64,000 bases of DNA, taken from an uncultured Dongia sp. (lineage in GTDB: Bacteria > Pseudomonadota > Alphaproteobacteria > Dongiales > Dongiaceae). A program made the translations under genes and the position numbers. The notes below the pieces were generated by a model, which worked only from the letters and a program-made list of their open reading frames with translations, was not told where the DNA came from and did not search any database. The stretch spans positions 1 through 64,000 of the forward strand of contig NZ_CAKZGO010000003.1 in NCBI RefSeq assembly GCF_936916975.1, read 5' to 3'. Positions within the stretch are counted from its first letter, which is position 1. Every line of letters begins with the position of its first letter. This document shows positions 26,401-34,414 of this stretch, piece after piece.

Positions 26401-27365
26401 TAGCCATACACAAAAGCTACATCTTGAGCTCGCAAGGGAAAATTGAAGCGGCGCTGGAAGCCGCTGGGCGGGCCTGCTCGTTGTCCCAGAACACCACCGA
26501 TCCGTTATGGCAGATGGAGTCGCATTTGGCATTTGGGCAGGCCTGTGCTTTCCGTGGCGATATCGCCGGCGTGTTGGAAGCGGTCAGCCCGCTCCGCGCC
26601 CGGCTGACCACGGAATTTCGCCATGAGAGAATGGGGCAAACCGGCTTGCGATCAGTCTGGTGCCTCATGCATCTGGCTGATGCGATGACGTTGAAGGGCG
26701 ATCTTGCGGAGGCACGGCTGCTTACGCAGGAGGCAATGGTCATCGCCGAAGAAGCGAACAAGCCCTATGACCGGGCAGTCGTACATATACGCGACGGATT
26801 CATCCAATTGCAGGACGCCAATCCACAAAAAGCTGTGGCTGCGTTCGATCGCGCACGCGCACTTGCCGAAGGCAGCGATCTGGGTTGGGTGGCGGCATGG
26901 GCCCGTACCGGCCTTGGCTACGCTTATGTCTTGAGCGGCCATGCCGAGGCTGGGCTGCATCTGCTGGCAGCGACCAAGCGCCAGGCGATTGAGGCCGAGT
27001 TCCCGTCGGTCGAAGCGATGAGCGCCGTCTATCTTGCCGATTCGCGGCGGCGTTGTGGCCAATGGCGCGCGGCGGCCGAGGAGGCCGAAATCGCTCTGGC
27101 GACGGCGCGGCGCTGGGGTTACTGGGATATCGAGGTGATGGCCCTTTTATGTCTGGGACAAGCAACACGGCATCTGGATGAATCTGGTGCGACTGCCATG
27201 ACCTATCTGAATGAGGTCATCGTTCTGGCACGGAGCAGGGGCTATCGCTTGATGCTGGCCGAGGCGCATCAGTCGATGGCGCCTATTCTGGAAATGCACG
27301 GCGACATGCAGGGTGCTGCAGCAGCGGTCAGTCTTGCAGACGGGCTGCTGCGATTGGAAAACTGA
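23475..27365 (+). CDS. Very large SARP/BTAD - cyclase-like - AAA ATPase - TPR signalling protein
   Basis: A protein of about 1,296 residues. Residues ~20-260 form a transcription-activator-like N terminus and bacterial transcriptional activation domain (LRLLGEVALFRHGAFVALPPS, SLRWSLSRLRPLL). Residues ~290-420 resemble a class III adenylate cyclase, but the two metal-binding Asp positions read VNL and PEG instead of the usual Asp-containing motifs, so catalysis is unlikely. A STAND-type AAA ATPase follows, with Walker A GEPGLGKS (~residue 510) and Walker B VLLIEDLHWAD (~635). Residues ~880-1290 are helical TPR-like repeats. The ATG at 23475 follows GGAAGAG; an ATG at 23463 is possible. Such proteins are ATP-driven signal-sensing regulators. 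Its target may be the flanking diiron or monooxygenase genes. Confidence 0.82.
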   Translation: MTPQPESGMIGGVRHVIGKGSPLTEVQADTQPRLRLLGEVALFRHGAFVALPPSKKTRALLAYLAATARPHRRDRLCTLFWDIPDDPRGSLRWSLSRLRPLLDDADCQRIQADRESVSLALSSLTVDLDIVERALARENCPIGDLAAAADLFEGEFAEGLDLHGCPDFQVWLTIQREAVRRLHLQLLQKLVEGLPAGEALPFAQRRLEIDPDSTEHHRDLLTLLVAAGRRHEAEQQVALSIDRIATIDGPAAEALALHWRKLQQPAQSKADRTSRPLILAGEIQIDAEPDWPEERKQVTVLHVNLRDESLVDDPEIAASRLDPFVSSMIAAVERYGGVVTQRRPEGITALFGAPAASENHPTRACLAALAIQGACAGAMIGIAVHAGEVVARSQKGRVEAFGPALKIAEEIERVTPVHMIYLGRQTFRLVEGMFLGEPCDALSLPGFNEPIELLSLTGQAAMAGGWYARVIRGLTAFAGRQHELANLLRVADKARAGKGQVAVVVGEPGLGKSRLLHELMQHDAFQPAIWRQLEGAATPYDIDTPYFLIGRVLRFWLQITRPLPEAAVRARLHTALMMLDPALTWVEPALGVPLDLPADAAWNALDASVRRRQITDAVDTVINALVAKQPVVLLIEDLHWADAESASIIETLVNHLARRRVLLLVTARPEGAPGWMAKGVCHPLRLTSLDDLSAEQMTEALLGDDTSLADLKRRLVQRTAGTPLFLEEVVNTLVESGSLIGKRGAYRMAQVQNELSLPATIQAVLGERIDRLPKPLKMLLQVAAVIGEDVPVDILLPLMELPADGLATQLEALQEAELLFENEPPPRRRFAFKHALIRDVAYASLLVAQRRKLHRRLLKIILPKERQRREAMIERLAHHAAHAERWSLAAKFLRQAGDKSVRRSAYHEAVRSYEAALQMLSHLPSTSATQLFSAIVRLRLRPPLGAITAFTRAFEHLEVAEQIVEARGDIQRMIAIAIHKSYILSSQGKIEAALEAAGRACSLSQNTTDPLWQMESHLAFGQACAFRGDIAGVLEAVSPLRARLTTEFRHERMGQTGLRSVWCLMHLADAMTLKGDLAEARLLTQEAMVIAEEANKPYDRAVVHIRDGFIQLQDANPQKAVAAFDRARALAEGSDLGWVAAWARTGLGYAYVLSGHAEAGLHLLAATKRQAIEAEFPSVEAMSAVYLADSRRRCGQWRAAAEEAEIALATARRWGYWDIEVMALLCLGQATRHLDESGATAMTYLNEVIVLARSRGYRLMLAEAHQSMAPILEMHGDMQGAAAAVSLADGLLRLEN

Positions 27366-27537
27366 CTGCCGTCAGTCCTCAGTGAGCATTCCGCTCCACA
27401 GCGGGACGGTTCGATGGCAGCGTCATGCATAGCCCAGCCAGCGGAGCCCGACAAAGAGGGAGCTTGTTCGATTCACAGAAATTGTTACTTTCGTTGCAGA
27501 ACGCGCGGACGATCATTTTTGCTGATGTAAGGTGGCC

Positions 27538-29301
27538 ATGAGCTTCAGACTCACTGAACGCATTCGAAGTCTCGGGCACATCGCCAATCTGATAAATGCC
27601 GGGCATGAACTGAGTGAGGTGCTCAATCTCATCGTGACTGCCGTCTGCCAGCGATCTTCATGGTCCAGCAGTGCCATCATGGCGGCGGACGAGAATGTCG
27701 ACCTCTCCGTTCTGGTTGCACGTTTTGATCCCCTGTTCCAGATCGGCCGAAACACCGTCGACACCTGGACTCTTTCAACCAGCCCCACGCGATCAGTCCT
27801 CGGCAATCGCCGCCCACTCGTCATCGAAGATGCACAACAAAGTGCTGATTTTCCCGGATACCGGCTTGAGGCGGTCGAACGCGACTATCACACCGTTGTC
27901 CTCCTTCCATTCAGCACCGTCGATGAAATGGACCGCGGCCTCGTGCTCTCCGTGCATGCGCATGAGCGACGCGATGTCGACGAGGAAGAAATGGCCTTTC
28001 TGGAAACAGTCGCACTGTTGGGTTCGCTGGCCGTCGAGAAAGCGCGCCGCACCAGCCTTGACAGCTCTCAGAGACTCCAGCTGCGTGCCGCCCTCGATAT
28101 TTCGCAGATTGCAATGGACCATGTACTGACGACCGAAGATGTCGAGGGCTTCACCGAGCTCGCGCAACAACATCTGAAGATCCCGTTCCTGTTTCTCGAT
28201 TTCGTGACCAATCGCGTGCATTTAGGATCCGGCGCCAAGCTTCCGGCGAAAGTCACCCAACAATCGCTCGTCAGAACCTTGCGAGATCGCTTGCGCCGGG
28301 CAGACGCCCGGCAATTCGATCTCGTGGACGCCGTACAACTGGGCACGGCTGCGTCCGATAAGCAGCAATCGATGATCGTCGAACCCTGCATTGCTGCGGG
28401 CAGTGTTCTTGGCGGCATTGCTTTGCTGACAGATCGCCCTTTGGTCGCCGCCGCCGCCTTGACAGCCCAGCAATTGCGCGCGGCATTGACCGTCCTCTTG
28501 CTACGTCAGCATATCCGCTTCGACGTGGAGGCAGAGACTCACGGCGCTTTCTTTGCCCGTCTGTTCTCAGCCGATTGGCGGGATCACGCCGCCATGCTGG
28601 CGCGGGCCCACCGCCTCAATCTCGCCCTTGATGAACCCGGCCGCCTCGCCGCGATCAGCTTGCGCGCTGCCGGCGACAAGACCAGCGACATCGAGCATGC
28701 GGTCGTCCGCGAACTGCGTCGGCTGATGCCGGGCGGGAGCGCCTTCCGCGACCGCGATGCGATTATCATCTTCATGCCTGAGCGCCATTCAGGCGGCGCT
28801 GCTGCCCGCCAAACGTTGGACCAGCTCCTGCGTGAAGTGGAATGGCTGACGCGTGCCGCACCGCTCGCCTGCCTCGGGCAGGTTTGCGATCGATTGGAGG
28901 ATTACTCGCCTGCCCGCCGGCAACTCGAAACGCTTCTCGCTTTGGCCGAAAAATTGGGGCGCACCGGCATCACCGAGACAGCCGATTTCGGGCCTCTCGC
29001 CCGGCTCGTGGCCCTCGCGGATTCTGAGGGACTACGGGATTTCGTCAGCGAAATCGTCGGCCGCATCGAACAGTACGATGCCGAGCATGACGGCGACTTC
29101 ATTCTGACCCTGGAGCAATATTTGGCCAATCGCACGCGCCTGCAGGCGACGGCTGGGGCTCTCGGAATACACGTCACCACTTTGCGCTACCGGTTGCAGC
29201 GCATCGCCGAGCTTTTCGACGTCGACCTCGACGAACAGGAAACCCGGCTCGGACTGGAATTGGCCTTGCGGGTCCGGCGCCTCCTTGGCCAGCATGGGTG
29301 A
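27538..29301 (+). CDS. GAF-domain PucR/CdaR-family transcriptional regulator
   Basis: A 587-residue regulator. The N-terminal ~170 residues look like a GAF sensory domain (VLLPFSTVDEMDRGLVLSVHAH). The middle has the CdaR GGDEF-like region. The C terminus, starting about residue 515, is the PucR helix-turn-helix: TLEQYLANRTRLQATAGALG followed by HVTTLRYRLQRIAELF. PucR-type proteins usually activate catabolic operons for purines, phenolics or other N- or aromatic compounds. The ATG at 27538 is preferred over the GTG at 27532. It lies 116 bp upstream of the flavin reductase operon in the same direction, so that operon is its likeliest target, perhaps through the palindromes at 29309-29359. The 172-bp gap upstream holds nothing recognisable. 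Confidence 0.84.
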   Translation: MSFRLTERIRSLGHIANLINAGHELSEVLNLIVTAVCQRSSWSSSAIMAADENVDLSVLVARFDPLFQIGRNTVDTWTLSTSPTRSVLGNRRPLVIEDAQQSADFPGYRLEAVERDYHTVVLLPFSTVDEMDRGLVLSVHAHERRDVDEEEMAFLETVALLGSLAVEKARRTSLDSSQRLQLRAALDISQIAMDHVLTTEDVEGFTELAQQHLKIPFLFLDFVTNRVHLGSGAKLPAKVTQQSLVRTLRDRLRRADARQFDLVDAVQLGTAASDKQQSMIVEPCIAAGSVLGGIALLTDRPLVAAAALTAQQLRAALTVLLLRQHIRFDVEAETHGAFFARLFSADWRDHAAMLARAHRLNLALDEPGRLAAISLRAAGDKTSDIEHAVVRELRRLMPGGSAFRDRDAIIIFMPERHSGGAAARQTLDQLLREVEWLTRAAPLACLGQVCDRLEDYSPARRQLETLLALAEKLGRTGITETADFGPLARLVALADSEGLRDFVSEIVGRIEQYDAEHDGDFILTLEQYLANRTRLQATAGALGIHVTTLRYRLQRIAELFDVDLDEQETRLGLELALRVRRLLGQHG

Positions 29302-29308
29302 AAAGCCT

Positions 29309-29359
29309 ACTATGTTTCATAGTATATAATATTGCGTACTTCCTATTTTAAATAGGAAG
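29309..29359. promoter_or_regulatory. Two perfect palindromes in the promoter of the monooxygenase operon
   Basis: ACTATG-TTT-CATAGT (29309-29323) is a perfect inverted repeat with a 3-nt centre. Sixteen bp further on, CTTCCTATTT (29339-29348) pairs exactly with AAATAGGAAG (29350-29359) across one base. The whole segment is AT-rich and lies 58-109 bp upstream of the flavin reductase ATG. The centres are 33 bp apart, about three helical turns. These are strong operator candidates; the adjacent PucR-type regulator is the obvious binder, but this is inference. Low GC in the arms argues against a terminator. Confidence 0.65.
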
Positions 29360-29417
29360 ACCGCCCCCTCTTGCACCTACATCCTCGGCCCGACACGACG
29401 ATCAGGGGCGATAGGAT

Positions 29418-29942
29418 ATGGCAGCAACTACCACGGCCGAAGCAGTAGATGCTGCGTCCGCTAGACACGCCATCGAGCCGCGGGCCTTGCGCCAGGCATT
29501 CGGCTGTTTCGCCACCGGCGTCACCATCGTGACCGCCTGCGACGAACTCGGCCAGCCGCGCGGTATGACGGCGAATTCCTTCACCTCGGTCTCCCTGACA
29601 CCTCCCCTCATTCTCGTTTGCGTCGCCACCGACGCGCCGATCTGGCCCACCTTCGCCACCGCCGAGGCGTTTGCCGTGAACGTCTTGGCCGACGGTCAGC
29701 AAGCACTGTCACAAGGTTTCGCGCGTCCGGCACCGGACAAATTCGCTGGGGTCGACTGGCAACCCGGTGGCCTCGGCGCGCCCATCCTTGGCGGTGTCGC
29801 CGCCCATCTTGAATGCCGGCGGGTGCGTGAAATCACGGCGGGCGACCACATGATCCTGCTCGGCGAGGTCATGGGCTTTGCACATGCCCCAGCCCTTCCG
29901 CTCATTTTCCACCGCGGCGGCTATGCCGCTTTGGCGCACTAA
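29418..29942 (+). CDS. NAD(P)H:flavin reductase of a two-component monooxygenase
   Basis: A 174-residue member of the flavin reductase-like (HpaC/RutF) family, which supplies reduced FMN or FAD to a partner oxygenase. The core is clear: LRQAFGCFATGVTIVTA, GMTANSFTSVSLTPPLILVCV, FAVNVLADGQ and the terminal HLECRRVREITAGDHMILLGEV with PLIFHRGGY. A poorly conserved tail of about 20 residues precedes the domain. It is the first gene of a rightward operon, followed 27 nt later by the luciferase-like monooxygenase it presumably serves. Confidence 0.9.
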   Translation: MAATTTAEAVDAASARHAIEPRALRQAFGCFATGVTIVTACDELGQPRGMTANSFTSVSLTPPLILVCVATDAPIWPTFATAEAFAVNVLADGQQALSQGFARPAPDKFAGVDWQPGGLGAPILGGVAAHLECRRVREITAGDHMILLGEVMGFAHAPALPLIFHRGGYAALAH

Positions 29943-29969
29943 TCCCTTTCGAACAAGGATGCTTCCAAC

Positions 29970-31046
29970 ATGAAATTCAGCCTCGCCATAAACTTCGAGC
30001 GCATGAGCCCCACTACCGACATGCGCGATGTCGCCAGGCACACGCTGGAAATGGTGCAATTGGCGGAAACCGGCGGGTTCGAAATTGCTTGGGCGGCGGA
30101 GCACCATGCCATTGAGATGACGATCGCGCCCAATCCCTTTCAGCAGCTGACCTGGTGGGGCCAGCATACAAACCGGATTCGACTGGGCCTTGCCGTCGCC
30201 GTCGCCGCCTACTGGCACCCGATCCGCCTCGCCGGTGAAGCCGCCATGTGCGACCTGCTGACCGATGGCCGCCTCGAATTCGGCATCGGCTGCGGCGCCT
30301 ATCAACGCGAGTTTGATCGCATGGCGGGTGGTCTCAAGGCGCAGGAAAGCGTGCCCTATATGCTGGAAATGCTGCCGCTGCTGAAGCAGCTGTGGCAAGG
30401 CGACGTCGAGCATCACGGCAAGTTCTGGTCGTTCCCAAAGGCCACTGCCTGTCCGAAGCCGCTGCAGAAGCCCTATCCGTCGATCTGGGCTGCCGTCCGC
30501 AACCCGGTGTCATTCGATTGGGCGGTCGCGAACGACCTCAACGTGATGACCTGGGCGTTGACCAGGGAGTTTGCCGAGGTCGAACTTTACATGCAGCGGT
30601 TCCATGACTCGCTGGCCAAGGCGCCGGCCGGCACACGCCGGCCACGTTTCTCGACCATGCGCCACACCGGCGTCTACGGCACGCAGCAAGAGGCAGAGTT
30701 GTACGTCAACTCCCTGAAGCGGGTCGCCGGTCAGTTTGAAAACCTGTTCCGCGGCGATGGCGGGGTGGATAACGGCTTCCCCTCCGAAGTCGAGTTGGCC
30801 AGCCTCGATAACCGGGCCGAATACGACAGCAAGATGCTGCAGACCAATCTGATGTTCGGCACCCCGGACCAGATCATCGACAAGCTGCAGCGCTATGAAA
30901 CGCTCGGCGTCGACAATTTCATTTACTACGCGACCTATGGCTTGCCCATGGCGCAGCAACGCAAGTCATTAAAGCTCTTCGTCGACGAGGTCATGCCCGC
31001 CTTCGCCGACAAATCTCCCAAACGCGCCCTTGCCGGTGCCAGCTGA
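29970..31046 (+). CDS. Luciferase-like flavin-dependent monooxygenase
   Basis: A 358-residue bacterial luciferase-family (LLM) barrel protein that should use reduced flavin and O2 to oxygenate an organic substrate. Family marks are GGFEIAWAAEHH near the N terminus, RIRLGLAVAVAAYWHPIRLA, LLTDGRLEFGIGCGAYQREFDRM, and the C-terminal GTPDQIIDKLQRYETLGVDNF. It is the catalytic half of a two-component system with the flavin reductase just upstream. The substrate is not readable from the sequence. The operon order resembles the rut pyrimidine pathway in having an LLM oxygenase, a flavin reductase and an alpha/beta hydrolase, but ring-specific rut genes such as rutB and rutC are missing. Confidence 0.88.
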   Translation: MKFSLAINFERMSPTTDMRDVARHTLEMVQLAETGGFEIAWAAEHHAIEMTIAPNPFQQLTWWGQHTNRIRLGLAVAVAAYWHPIRLAGEAAMCDLLTDGRLEFGIGCGAYQREFDRMAGGLKAQESVPYMLEMLPLLKQLWQGDVEHHGKFWSFPKATACPKPLQKPYPSIWAAVRNPVSFDWAVANDLNVMTWALTREFAEVELYMQRFHDSLAKAPAGTRRPRFSTMRHTGVYGTQQEAELYVNSLKRVAGQFENLFRGDGGVDNGFPSEVELASLDNRAEYDSKMLQTNLMFGTPDQIIDKLQRYETLGVDNFIYYATYGLPMAQQRKSLKLFVDEVMPAFADKSPKRALAGAS

Positions 31047-31101
31047 GAGATCGGCGACATGAGATGACGCGATATACCGCCCACCAAGGAAAGACCGCCC
31101 G

Positions 31102-31695
31102 ATGCCGATAGAGATCCGCAAGATCGTCACCTACCAGGAAGACGTTTTCATCGAAGGCGGAAAGGCCGGCGCGCGCCCCGTCCGCATGGTGGCGGTGGCA
31201 GCCATCGTCAACAATCCCTGGGTTGGCCAAGGTTTCGTCGACAATTTGCGCCCGGAACTTCTGGCGGCTGCCCCGATTCTGGGTGCTGCCATAGTGCCGA
31301 TCATTCTGGAACGCTGCGGCGGGGGCGACCGTGTCGAAGCCTATGGCAAGGCCGCAATCGTTGGCACATCGGGCGAAGTGGAACATGCATCGGCGCTCAT
31401 ACACACCCTGCGCTTCGGCAACGTTTTTCGCGAGGCCGTCGGCGGCACGTCCTATCTCAGCTTCACCAACAAGCGTGGTGCACCAGGTTGCGCCATCGCC
31501 GTGCCGATGATGCACAAGCTCGACGAAGGGGCACGGTCACATTACCTGACTGTCGAATTCACCATCAATGACGCGCCGGCGCCGGATGAGATCGTCGTGG
31601 CGCTTGGTGCCAGCACAGGTGGCCGGTTGCATCCGCGCATTGGCAATCGCTATATCGATAAGGCCGAGATCGACGCCGAGAAGGTCGTCGGCTGA
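31102..31695 (+). CDS. DUF1185 / amino acid synthesis family protein
   Basis: A 197-residue cytoplasmic protein of the PF06684-type family named amino acid synthesis protein. The family's real activity is not known to me. Recognisable segments are EIRKIVTYQEDVFIEGG, VAAIVNNPWVG, EAYGKAAIVGTSGEVEHASALIH and the closing GGRLHPRIGNR. Members are often found beside luciferase-like oxygenases and amide-handling genes, as here. GAAAG precedes the start by 8 nt, and the stop overlaps the next start by one base, implying coupling. A role in processing the monooxygenase product is inferred from context only. Confidence 0.82.
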   Translation: MPIEIRKIVTYQEDVFIEGGKAGARPVRMVAVAAIVNNPWVGQGFVDNLRPELLAAAPILGAAIVPIILERCGGGDRVEAYGKAAIVGTSGEVEHASALIHTLRFGNVFREAVGGTSYLSFTNKRGAPGCAIAVPMMHKLDEGARSHYLTVEFTINDAPAPDEIVVALGASTGGRLHPRIGNRYIDKAEIDAEKVVG

Positions 31696-32516
31696 TGCCC
31701 GTGATCGATCAGATCCTTGCAGACGGCACGCATCTCCGCTTGGAAGGCACCGGTCGGCCGCTGGTCCTCATCCACGGCGTCGGCATGGATCTGACGATGT
31801 GGGATTGCCTGTCGGCTCAGCTGACCGATTTCCAAGTGATTCGATACGACATGATCGGTCACGGCAGCAGCCCGAAGCCCGCCGGCCCGTATTACCTGGA
31901 GGAGTATGTCGATCAACTCCTGCGCCTTGCCCATGCGTTGCATCTGAAGAAGTTCAACCTCTTGGGCTTCTCCATGGGTGGCTTGGTCGCTCAGGGTTTC
32001 GCCGTGCAGCATGGCCACCTGCTAGACCGCCTGTTCCTACTCAATACGGTCTATCGCCGATCGGCAGATGAACGCGCTGCCATCGCCCGGCGCGTGATCG
32101 ACGTGGGAAATGGTGGCTACCCGGCCAGTGTCGAGGCCGCGATCGAGCGCTGGTTCACGCCGACCTTCCTGCAAGACAATGCCGATGTTGTGGAAAACGT
32201 GCGCCGACATTTGCTCGACAACGATCTCGCCGCCTACGCCGCCGCCTATCAGGTTTTCGCCACCGCCGATGCGGAGCTGGCCGATATCGTGGCGAACATA
32301 ACCGCGCCGACACTGGTCATGACCGGCAGTGACGACCAACGCTCGACTGTCGCCATGGCGGAGGCGCTGGCCGCATGCATGCCACGAGCGCAGGCCTCTG
32401 TCATCGCCGGGCAAAGGCATCTGACGCCGATCGAATGTCCCGACGAAATCGCTGCGCGCGTCCGCGCCTACCAGGCGCTAGCCCATCCTATGCAAGGCGG
32501 GTCGCAACATGGCTGA
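31695..32516 (+). CDS. Alpha/beta hydrolase
   Basis: A 273-residue alpha/beta-fold hydrolase. The oxyanion-hole motif is LIHGVGMD (HG at ~27-28). The nucleophile elbow is LGFSMGG with Ser93. The acid is likely an Asp in TGSDDQRS and the base is the His in AGQRHLTPIECPDEI. The general form resembles 3-oxoadipate enol-lactonase and RutD-like enzymes, so ester, lactone or carbamate cleavage is plausible. The preceding gene's stop shares a base with this start, and the next gene overlaps the end by 8 nt, so it belongs to a tightly coupled operon. Confidence 0.87.
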   Translation: MPVIDQILADGTHLRLEGTGRPLVLIHGVGMDLTMWDCLSAQLTDFQVIRYDMIGHGSSPKPAGPYYLEEYVDQLLRLAHALHLKKFNLLGFSMGGLVAQGFAVQHGHLLDRLFLLNTVYRRSADERAAIARRVIDVGNGGYPASVEAAIERWFTPTFLQDNADVVENVRRHLLDNDLAAYAAAYQVFATADAELADIVANITAPTLVMTGSDDQRSTVAMAEALAACMPRAQASVIAGQRHLTPIECPDEIAARVRAYQALAHPMQGGSQHG

Positions 32517-33993
32517 AATTCGCAGCTATCAGATGTTCATCGACGGCGCGTGGTCCGAAGCTGCAGACGGCGCTTTGCTGGATAGCATTAATCCGGCAAC
32601 CGGAAAGGTATGGTGCCGCTTTCCAGCAGCCACATCAAGCGATGTCGACCGCGCGGTTGAGGCAGCGCACCGCGCCATGGCGGTTGGACCTTGGGCCACG
32701 ATGACAGCGACCGCCCGCGGCAAGCTGCTGCGGCGCCTTGCTGATCTTCTAGCAGAGCGGGCCGATCGGTTGGCGGAGGTTGAAACCACCGATACCGGCA
32801 AGCTCATTCGCGAGACGCGAGCGCAGATCCGCTATGTCGCCGACTACTTCCACTATTTTGCCGGCGCTGCGGACAAGCTCGAAGGCTCGACGCTGCCGAT
32901 CGACAAGAACGACATGTTTGTCATGACGGTGCGCGAACCGATCGGTGTCGTCGCGGCGATCGTGCCCTGGAATTCCCAGCTCATGCTGGCCGCGGTCAAG
33001 ATCGGGCCGGCTTTGGCGGCGGGCAATGCCGTCGTCTTGAAAGCCTCCGAACATGGGCCGGCACCGCTGCTGGAACTGGCACAGCTCTGCGCCGATGCCG
33101 GCTTCCCTGCTGGTGTTGTCAATGTGGTGACCGGGTTGGGCGATCCCTGTGGTGCGCGCTTGACACAGCACCCACTGGTCGCACGCATCGCCTTTACCGG
33201 TGGGCCCGCCACCGCCCGCCATGTTGTGCGCAACAGCGCCGAGAACTTTGCCACCGTCACGCTGGAACTGGGCGGCAAGTCACCCATCGTCGTGTTTGAC
33301 GATTGCGACATAGAAAGCGCTGTGAACGGCATTGTCGCCGGCAATTTCGGCGCCTCGGGGCAAAGCTGCGTCGCCGGCTCGCGTGTCATCATTCAATCCG
33401 GGGTGTTCGACGAGGTGACCGCCCGCGTCGCCGAGCGAGCCGGTCGGATTCGTATCGGCGATCCCCAGGATGCGGCAACCGAGATGGGGCCATTAGCCAC
33501 GAAGGCGCAGCTCGATCATGTCGAAGCTGTTCTGGCGCGGTCGCTGGCCGGCGGGGCGACACTCATGGGCGGTGGCAATCGCCCCCAAGGCTTCGCCCAG
33601 GGCTGGTATTTCGAACCGACCATCCTCCTTTGCCCGCATCCCGATATTGCCTCGGCCCGCGAAGAATTGTTCGGGCCAGTCCTCAGCGCGCTCCGTTTTG
33701 AGACTGAAGCTGATGCGGTCCGGCTGGCCAATGACACGGCTTACGGCCTCGCTGCCGGAATCTTCACCCGAGACGGCGCACGCAGCCTGCGCATGATGCG
33801 GCAGATCCGGGCAGGCATCATTTGGATCAATACCTATCGCGCGGTTTCGCCGATGGCGCCCTTCGGCGGTTATGGCCAAAGCGGTGCCGGGCGGGAGGCG
33901 GGCTTCGAAAGCCTGCTCGACTATTCGCGGACAAAAACAGTCTGGATCAACACCGGCTCGGCGCCGATGGGCGATCCGTTCGCAATGCGCTGA
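32509..33993 (+). CDS. NAD(P)-dependent aldehyde dehydrogenase
   Basis: A 494-residue aldehyde dehydrogenase of the betaine/gamma-aminobutyraldehyde-type group. The cofactor region has VVAAIVPWNSQLM, followed by the catalytic Glu in TLELGGKSP (~253) and catalytic Cys287 in GASGQSCVAG. EELFGPVL and PFGGYGQSGAGREAG complete the family pattern. It should oxidise an aldehyde released in the monooxygenase pathway to an acid. It is unlikely to be the missing uronate-pathway semialdehyde dehydrogenase, because it is locked into this operon (8-nt overlap with the hydrolase gene). The exact aldehyde is unknown. Confidence 0.9.
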   Translation: MAEIRSYQMFIDGAWSEAADGALLDSINPATGKVWCRFPAATSSDVDRAVEAAHRAMAVGPWATMTATARGKLLRRLADLLAERADRLAEVETTDTGKLIRETRAQIRYVADYFHYFAGAADKLEGSTLPIDKNDMFVMTVREPIGVVAAIVPWNSQLMLAAVKIGPALAAGNAVVLKASEHGPAPLLELAQLCADAGFPAGVVNVVTGLGDPCGARLTQHPLVARIAFTGGPATARHVVRNSAENFATVTLELGGKSPIVVFDDCDIESAVNGIVAGNFGASGQSCVAGSRVIIQSGVFDEVTARVAERAGRIRIGDPQDAATEMGPLATKAQLDHVEAVLARSLAGGATLMGGGNRPQGFAQGWYFEPTILLCPHPDIASAREELFGPVLSALRFETEADAVRLANDTAYGLAAGIFTRDGARSLRMMRQIRAGIIWINTYRAVSPMAPFGGYGQSGAGREAGFESLLDYSRTKTVWINTGSAPMGDPFAMR

Positions 33994-34006
33994 CGGAAAG
34001 ATGACC

Positions 34007-34321
34007 ATGATCTATGAGCATCGCACCTATCGGCTGAAAAACGGCAGCGCCGGCGAGTATCTGCAGCTGGTGGGTGGCGAAGGCATCGCGATCCAGCGCC
34101 GCCACCTTGGCCAACTCGTCGGCTACTTCACCACCGAGATCGGACCGCTCAACGAAATCACGCATATCTGGGCCTATGCCGATCTGGCGGACAGGGACCG
34201 CCGCCGCGCGGCCTTGTTGACCGATCCGGAATGGCTCGCTTTCCTGCCGAAGATCCAGGTCCTGATCGAGGAAGGAACCAACAAGATCCTGAAACCGGCT
34301 CCGTTCTCTCCTTTGGCTTAG
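34007..34321 (+). CDS. NIPSNAP-family small protein
   Basis: A 104-residue dimeric alpha/beta-barrel type protein. The N-terminal MIYEHRTYRLKNGSAGEYL and the HIWAYADLADRDRRRAALL region are typical of bacterial NIPSNAP proteins, which often accompany catabolic enzymes but have no settled function. I chose the ATG at 34007, 6 nt after GGAAAG; an ATG at 34001 is too close to it. It follows the aldehyde dehydrogenase by 13 nt and precedes the ABC importer by 93 nt. Confidence 0.82.
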   Translation: MIYEHRTYRLKNGSAGEYLQLVGGEGIAIQRRHLGQLVGYFTTEIGPLNEITHIWAYADLADRDRRRAALLTDPEWLAFLPKIQVLIEEGTNKILKPAPFSPLA

Positions 34322-34414
34322 CGGCCGGCGATTCGTCACGGATTGCAGTGATCTCGGGGCGCTGCAGTTCAAAAACAAAAACCCTGAAAATCGCCAATAT
34401 GGGAGGCTAGAGAA

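Noticed and set aside
32509-33993. Aldehyde dehydrogenase as the missing uronate-pathway enzyme
   Set aside because: It overlaps the hydrolase gene of the monooxygenase operon and lies more than 20 kb from the uronate genes, with no shared operator seen.
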